Assembly (NCBI RefSeq): GCF_003015185.1
Contig: NZ_CP027860.1
Coordinates: 3,348,001 to 3,412,000, forward strand
DNA: 64,000 nucleotides
Origin: Ahniella affigens
GTDB taxonomy: Bacteria > Pseudomonadota > Gammaproteobacteria > Xanthomonadales > Ahniellaceae
Direction: 5' to 3'
The stretch's first letter is position 1. Every line of letters starts with the position of its first letter. The translations under genes and the position numbers were made by a program. The notes beneath the pieces were generated by a model. That model searched no databases and was not told the DNA's origin. It saw only the letters and a program-made list of their open reading frames with translations. Of the stretch, positions 59,437 through 64,000 are shown in pieces.

Positions 59437-60456
59437 ATGATACCGGGAACTAGCAATTCGAAGAAACCCGAGCCCGCCGACTGGCGTCGGTTGTGGCGCG
59501 ATGCGGTCACCGACCCGCTGGAACTGCTTGATCTGCTTGGACTTACCGACTTGGCGGCAGACTTGGCAGACGCCGGTCTCGCGGCATTTCCCCTGCGCGT
59601 GCCGAGGGGCTATGTGGCCAAAATGCGCCGGGGCGACCGTCACGACCCACTGCTCAGGCAAGTTTTGCCCCTCAATGCCGAGGACCGTCCGGTCCCCGGA
59701 TTCAACTTGGATGCCGTTGGCGACGCGGCAGCCAAAGCGGGTGACGGCGTCCTGCACAAGTACCAGGGCCGCGCCTTGCTGATCGCCACGGGCAGTTGCG
59801 CCATTCATTGCCGGTACTGCTTCCGCCGACATTTTCCGTACGCCGACGAAACGGCCGCCAAGGACCATTGGCGCCCGGCGCTGTCGTATCTGCGGGACCG
59901 TACCGATATTGACGAAGTGCTGCTTTCTGGCGGCGATCCGCTGTCATTGTCGAATGCAAAACTGGCGTCGCTCTATGAGGCGCTGGCCGAATTGCCGTCG
60001 ATCCGGCGCATTCGGATCCACACCCGGCTGCCGATCGTCCTCCCGGAACGGATCGACTCCGGCTTGTTACAGTTGTTTCGAAACAGCCCCAAAACGCAGG
60101 TCATGGTGATTCATGCCAATCATGCCCAGGAGCTCGATGCCCCAGTCGGGCAGGCGCTGTCCGATCTGCGGCAAGCCGGCGTCCAGCTGCTCAATCAGAG
60201 TGTGTTGCTCCGTGGAGTCAACGATCGGCTGGAATCGTTGTCCGAACTGTCCGAACGACTGATCGAACTCGGCGTGCTGCCTTATTACCTGCATCTGCTG
60301 GACCGGGTGGCCGGGACCGCCCATTTCGAGGTCGATGCAACGGAGGCTGCCGCACTAGAACGTGGACTCCGAAACAGTCTGCCGGGTTATCTGGTGCCAA
60401 AATTCGTGCGCGAGATCGCTGGGGAACCGGCCAAAACGCCCGCCTTTCAGCCTTAG
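59437..60456 (+). CDS. epmB: EF-P beta-lysylation enzyme EpmB (radical-SAM lysine 2,3-aminomutase-like)
   Basis: A 339-residue radical SAM, PLP-dependent protein that converts alpha-lysine to (R)-beta-lysine for EF-P modification. The [4Fe-4S] cluster motif is C121-x3-C125-x2-C128 in [17 protein letters not shown], and the PLP lysine region lies near the C-terminus. The gene is divergent from efp, a common arrangement. ATG 59437 is preferred to an in-frame TTG two codons upstream. Confidence 0.93.
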   Translation: MIPGTSNSKKPEPADWRRLWRDAVTDPLELLDLLGLTDLAADLADAGLAAFPLRVPRGYVAKMRRGDRHDPLLRQVLPLNAEDRPVPGFNLDAVGDAAAKAGDGVLHKYQGRALLIATGSCAIHCRYCFRRHFPYADETAAKDHWRPALSYLRDRTDIDEVLLSGGDPLSLSNAKLASLYEALAELPSIRRIRIHTRLPIVLPERIDSGLLQLFRNSPKTQVMVIHANHAQELDAPVGQALSDLRQAGVQLLNQSVLLRGVNDRLESLSELSERLIELGVLPYYLHLLDRVAGTAHFEVDATEAAALERGLRNSLPGYLVPKFVREIAGEPAKTPAFQP

Positions 60457-60508
60457 TCGGCCGATGGATACCAGCCTGTTCGGTTGCACCGGGCCTGGCG
60501 CAGCCGCC

Positions 60509-60532
60509 AATCAATCACGCAAGTGATTGATT
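60509..60532. repeat. Isolated hairpin of the repeat family
   Basis: AATCAATCA with TGATTGATT, 9-bp perfect stem with loop CGCAAG, in the gap between epmB and fimX. It equals hairpin 2 of the array units with all pairs Watson-Crick. The flanking GGCGCAGCCGCC to the left and CATCGGGCGCG to the right look like degraded remains of the neighbouring hairpins. Confidence 0.65.
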
Positions 60533-60687
60533 CATCGGGCGCGTCTTCTGTCCGAAGGCGGATTTGCAGTGAAAAAAGCACCCGGGACACGCGTTTTCCC
60601 AGGGCCGGTTGGGGCAACCACCCAATTAAGGCTTGGCAGCGCCCACCGGAATCGATTACAAAGGCAGCCTACGTCCAGGTTGGTGGT

Positions 60688-62757
60688 ATGCAGAAAGAAC
60701 AAGTCGTTCGTCTCCTGATGGTGGAAGACTCCATGGAGACTGCGGAACAACTCGTAAGCATGCTCCGGAACGGGGGCATTCCGGTGCGCCCGAGCCGCGC
60801 CGAAAGTTTGCCGCAACTGACCCAGATGATCACCGACACACCGCCGGATCTGGTGCTATGCAGCTCTGCCAACCGTCGCCCGACGCTGACCGAAACAGTC
60901 GAAGCGGTGGTGCGCTCCGGCAAAGATATTGCCGTCATTGCGCTGCTCGCCGAGGTCAACGAAGAAACCATGATGAATGTGTTCCAGACAGGCGCACGCG
61001 CCGCGGCCATTCGCAGCCGCCCGGAACATGTACAACGAATCGTCAAACGTGAATTTGAAGATGTCAGCATGCGCCGCGCCGTGCGCAAGCTCGAAATTGC
61101 CTTGAGAGAAGTCGAAAAGCGATGTGACGCCCTGCTCGACTCGTCCAGCGAGCCGATCGCCTTCATTCACGAAGGCATGCATGTGCGGGCAAACCGGGCC
61201 TATCTCGAGATGTTCGGCTACGAGTCCTTCGAAGAGATTGAAGGCAACCCCATGCTGGACATGATCGGCGGGGGTCACGCCGACAGCTTCAAAACGCTGC
61301 TGAAGCGGCTGTCCAAGGGCGAAGACCCGCCCGATCGCCTCGAAATCAAGGCGCAAAAACTGGACGGTAGCGAGTTCGACGCCGTCATGGTGTTCGACAA
61401 GGCCACCTTCGAAGGGGAGCCCTGCCTCCAGATTACGTTCCGCCAGAACGAAGGCAGCGCCGAACAGGCGGCAGAACTTGCTCGCCTGAAACAGATCGAT
61501 ATGGCGACTGGCATGCTGAACCGCGCGCACTTTCTCATCGAGATCGACCGCATCGCGGCCGAGGCCGCCTCGGGCAAGAGCGATCTTGCGCTCGTCCTGG
61601 TCGAACCAGACGGTTACAAGAAGGTGCTGGAGACCGTCGGCGTGGCGAACGCCGATTTGCTGCTCGCCGACGTGGCAAAAGTGATTCAGCAGGCACTTGG
61701 CAACAAGGCCATCATTGGCCGCATTGGCGAACATACCTTCGCGGCGATTCTGTCGCGAGTCAGCCATGATCAAGCGGAAGCGGCATTCAAGAAGCTCTTG
61801 AGCGCCTTTGTTGAGCATGTGTTCGAGTTGAATCAACGCTCAATCAATGTGCTCGTCAGCGCGGGCGGCTTGCTGATTGGCGAGAAGATTGCCAAACCCG
61901 AGTCCATCATGGCCGAAGCCGCGTCGGCGCTGCGAACGGCGCAGGCCGAAGGTGGGAATCGGTTGACGGTGCACGATCCGGCTGCGCAGGAGAAGGCCGA
62001 TGCCGAAAAGCATCGCGCCTGGCTGAACCTGGTCAAAGATGCGCTGGCTCACGACGGCTTTGTGCTGTTCTATCAGCCCGTCATTTCGCTGCAAGGCGAA
62101 GATGGCGAGTTCTACGAAATCCTGATTCGTCTGCATGGTCCGAAGGGCGAGATCATGCCGAATTTCTTCCTGCCGATTGCCGACCGCCATGGCCTGATGC
62201 CTGCCATCGACCGCTGGGTGATCAGCAAGGCCATCAGGGTTGCGATGGAGCGTGAGCGCGAAAAACGCCGCAGCACGTTTTTCATCAAAATCACGCCAAA
62301 ATCGATCGAAGACCCCAAGTTGATCCCGTGGATCGGCGCCCAACTGGCGCAAGCGCGCCTGCGCGCGCAATCACTGGTTTTCGAGATGCCCGAAAGCAAG
62401 ATCGGCGCGTCGATTTCATCCGTACGCGAATTCCGCAAGGGCCTGCAACAACTGAATTGCGCGTTTGCAATCGAGCAGTACGGCAGCGGTTTGAACTCCC
62501 AGCAAACGCTGAAGCTGGTCGACCCCGATTACATCAAGATCGACCGCACGTACATGGCAGAATTGCCACGCAACAAGGACAATCAGGCCAAGATTCGCGA
62601 AATCTGTGACATGGCCCGTAGCATCGACAAAGTTACGATTGCCGAGTTCGTCGAAGACGCAGCCAGCATGTCGATCCTGTTCTCGTGTGGCGTCAATTTC
62701 GTGCAGGGCAACTTCCTGCAGGAACCCGAAAAGGTCATGGCATACGATTTCGGTTGA
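60688..62757 (+). CDS. fimX: FimX-type c-di-GMP receptor (REC-PAS-GGDEF-EAL, degenerate)
   Basis: A 689-residue cytoplasmic protein, the same length I recall for Xanthomonas FimX. Domains: REC-like (about 6-125, without a clear phospho-Asp), PAS (about 140-250), GGDEF (about 275-430), EAL (about 445-689). The GGDEF motif is replaced by IGEHT (346-350) and the EAL motif by E-I-L (477-479), and the DDFGTG segment by EQYGSG, so neither synthesis nor hydrolysis of c-di-GMP is expected; binding by the EAL domain remains possible. FimX controls type IV pilus assembly, fitting pilU in this window. The 68-codon upstream extension crosses a repeat hairpin and was rejected. Confidence 0.85.
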   Translation: MQKEQVVRLLMVEDSMETAEQLVSMLRNGGIPVRPSRAESLPQLTQMITDTPPDLVLCSSANRRPTLTETVEAVVRSGKDIAVIALLAEVNEETMMNVFQTGARAAAIRSRPEHVQRIVKREFEDVSMRRAVRKLEIALREVEKRCDALLDSSSEPIAFIHEGMHVRANRAYLEMFGYESFEEIEGNPMLDMIGGGHADSFKTLLKRLSKGEDPPDRLEIKAQKLDGSEFDAVMVFDKATFEGEPCLQITFRQNEGSAEQAAELARLKQIDMATGMLNRAHFLIEIDRIAAEAASGKSDLALVLVEPDGYKKVLETVGVANADLLLADVAKVIQQALGNKAIIGRIGEHTFAAILSRVSHDQAEAAFKKLLSAFVEHVFELNQRSINVLVSAGGLLIGEKIAKPESIMAEAASALRTAQAEGGNRLTVHDPAAQEKADAEKHRAWLNLVKDALAHDGFVLFYQPVISLQGEDGEFYEILIRLHGPKGEIMPNFFLPIADRHGLMPAIDRWVISKAIRVAMEREREKRRSTFFIKITPKSIEDPKLIPWIGAQLAQARLRAQSLVFEMPESKIGASISSVREFRKGLQQLNCAFAIEQYGSGLNSQQTLKLVDPDYIKIDRTYMAELPRNKDNQAKIREICDMARSIDKVTIAEFVEDAASMSILFSCGVNFVQGNFLQEPEKVMAYDFG

Positions 62758-62773
62758 GCCTCGCTCAATCGAT

Positions 62774-62907
62774 TTTGTCGGAGCGGCTGCAGCCGCGAAC
62801 CAATCTCGCCGCAAGTTTGTTCGGGCCTGAAGGTCATGCGGTTTTTGTGGGAGCGGCTTCAGCCGCGAACCAATCTCGCCGCAAGATCGGTTCGGACCCG
62901 AAGCCCC
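62774..62907. repeat. REP-like inverted repeat pair
   Basis: Two direct copies, 70 bp apart, of a unit starting TTTGTSGGAGCGGC (62774-62815 and 62844-62885, three differences in 42 bp; TTTGTCGGAGCGGC and TTTGTGGGAGCGGC) each with hairpin GCGGCT-CAGCCGC. The second unit ends near CTCCTACAAAAC, the inverted match of its start, forming a REP-type pair. Elements of this kind are common in pseudomonads and xanthomonads; they fill the 226-bp gap between fimX and the GH97 gene. Confidence 0.75.
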
Positions 62908-62983
62908 TCCTACAAAACAATGCGAATGGCGCTCGCCGCCAGCCCAGGCGACAGCGCCGGGGTACTCGAAGCAAACCAACTCC

Positions 62984-64000
62984 CTACTCCACCGGCACAA
63001 ACCGGATCGCCTGCCCGCCGCCCGCCGCTAGCCGAATACTGATCACGGTATCGGCGGTGACCTCGCGTTGCTCCGTGCGAAAGTCGAACCGATTGTCGAG
63101 GTAATGCGCCTTGGCGCCATCGGCATAGATTTCGGCGCGATATTTTTGCCCGGCGCTGAGAAAGGACAACGGCACGTTCAACACCCGCCCCTGCTCGTCC
63201 GTCAATGCGCCTAAGAACCACTGCTCGCTGTGGCGGTCCTTGCGCGCAATGGTCACGTAGTCGCCCACTTCGCCGTTCAGCACTCGGGTCTCCTGCCAGT
63301 CCACCGCCACATCCTTGATGAACTGAAACGCATCGGGACGCGCCGCATAGTGCTCGGGCAGATCAGCGGCCATCTGAATCGGACTGTAAATCACGACGTA
63401 GTAAGCCAATTGGCGGGCGAGCGTCGACGGAATCGGGCTTGCCCGACCTTGCAGCGACACGATCCCAGGCGTGTAGTCCATCGGCCCAGACAACATCCGG
63501 GTGAACACCAAATTGACCTCGTGCTCGGGCGGGTTCTGCGGATTCCCCCAGGCTGCGTATTCCATGCCGCGCGCCCCTTCGCGGGCAACCCAATTCGGGT
63601 AAGTGCGCCGCAAGCCCGTATCCTTGATTGGCTCATGCGGGTTGATCGCAATCTTGCGCTTTGCTGCTTCTTGAACGACTCGCAGATGATGATTCGACAT
63701 CCACTGACCATCATGCCATTCGCGCATGACTGGGCCGCCCGAGCGATCAAAGCGCTCGATTTGACCCGCATCGGCGACATAGCCGGTCTTGATGACATCA
63801 ACGCCAAGCCTGGCATACAGATCGAGCGCCGGTTTCAATTGCTGCTCATAGTGCGACACGGCGCCACCGGTTTCATGATGGCCAATCAGATGCACCCCTT
63901 TTGATTTGGCGTACGCGGCCAAGTCTTCCAAGTCGAAGTCTTCGGTCGGCTGAGTGAAATTGAAGTCGTTTCCATCACCAAACCAATTGCCATCCCAGCC
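62984..64000 (-). CDS. Glycoside hydrolase family 97 (partial, C-terminal half)
   Basis: The last 338 codons of a GH97 enzyme whose 5' part lies beyond the right edge (family length is about 650-700). The frame stays open to base 64000. The likely catalytic region includes INPHEPIKDTGLRRTYPN, with Glu in NPHE, and AREGARGMEY; EVNLVFTRMLSGPMDYTPG is family-typical. In the segment GVDVIKTGYVAD the position of the retaining-type Asp is Gly, as in the inverting SusB-type alpha-glucosidases. The C-terminal 80 residues form a beta-sandwich. Substrate is probably an alpha-glucan or oligosaccharide, by family. Confidence 0.82.
   Translation of the reverse strand, partial: GWDGNWFGDGNDFNFTQPTEDFDLEDLAAYAKSKGVHLIGHHETGGAVSHYEQQLKPALDLYARLGVDVIKTGYVADAGQIERFDRSGGPVMREWHDGQWMSNHHLRVVQEAAKRKIAINPHEPIKDTGLRRTYPNWVAREGARGMEYAAWGNPQNPPEHEVNLVFTRMLSGPMDYTPGIVSLQGRASPIPSTLARQLAYYVVIYSPIQMAADLPEHYAARPDAFQFIKDVAVDWQETRVLNGEVGDYVTIARKDRHSEQWFLGALTDEQGRVLNVPLSFLSAGQKYRAEIYADGAKAHYLDNRFDFRTEQREVTADTVISIRLAAGGGQAIRFVPVE

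Overview
The window is GC-rich, densely coded Gammaproteobacterial chromosome, most likely Xanthomonadales/Lysobacterales. The evidence for that is gene content and neighbourhood: a FimX-type c-di-GMP receptor of about 689 residues, a lone PilU, pcm next to tolC, a FolE2-type GTP cyclohydrolase, a zinc-ligand-poor DksA with a long Lys/Ala/Pro tail, EF-P with EpmB, and a ubiG operon carrying mtaD and a MupP-like phosphatase. I saw no rRNA, tRNA, CRISPR array, phage module or IS element. The assignment is inference from protein families, not from a search.

Layout, left to right. 0-3.3 kb: pilU (-), then a DUF4398/OmpA-lipoprotein pair and a YdcH-like gene (+). 3.3-8 kb: a repeat- and hairpin-rich spacer, cystathionine beta-synthase with CBS domains, a LysR regulator, DoxX, and a predicted beta-barrel protein. 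8-15.4 kb: bacterial alpha-2-macroglobulin (thioester type) and penicillin-binding protein 1C. 15.4-24.2 kb: a leftward run adaptor - RND pump - pcm - tolC, controlled at its head by a divergent TetR gene, then a histidine phosphatase. 24.3-29.8 kb: rpoZ, an LplT-PlsC fusion, a degenerate RsbW-like ATPase, a Rieske oxygenase and an acyltransferase-3. 30-35 kb: one 1656-residue Ig-repeat autotransporter. 35-39.2 kb: small unknowns, a pilin-like membrane protein and a two-gene coiled-coil operon (DUF6384-like plus a protein of unknown family). 39.2-45 kb: a GT39 glycosyltransferase and the MoxR-DUF58-transglutaminase cassette. 45-54.4 kb: sufE/cysS, a 2OG-oxygenase, ferredoxin reductase, a TerB-like protein, phhB, rsfS, rarA, dksA and yidD. 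54.4-60.5 kb: a six-gene leftward operon efp-mtaD-ubiG-mupP-unknown-folE2, whose last five genes are chained by four ATGA overlaps, with epmB divergent from efp. 60.7-64 kb: fimX and the C-terminal half of a GH97 glycosidase that runs off the right edge.

The most unusual signal is non-coding. A family of about 130-bp units, each built of four consecutive hairpins, forms two tandem arrays (16887-17380 and 49628-50270, read on opposite strands) plus two isolated copies (18263-18371 and 60509-60532). Between arrays the hairpin stems change on both arms in a compensating way, while loop AGGAY and several arms stay constant. The second array supplies the stop codon of phhB, and the first lies between pcm and tolC.

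Functional threads: twitching motility and c-di-GMP (pilU, fimX); envelope building and defence (OmpA lipoprotein, A2M/PbpC, RND-TolC, MupP, autotransporter, GT39); translation and stringent-type control (efp/epmB, rsfS, rpoZ, dksA, cysS); and pterin/quinone metabolism (phhB, folE2, ubiG).
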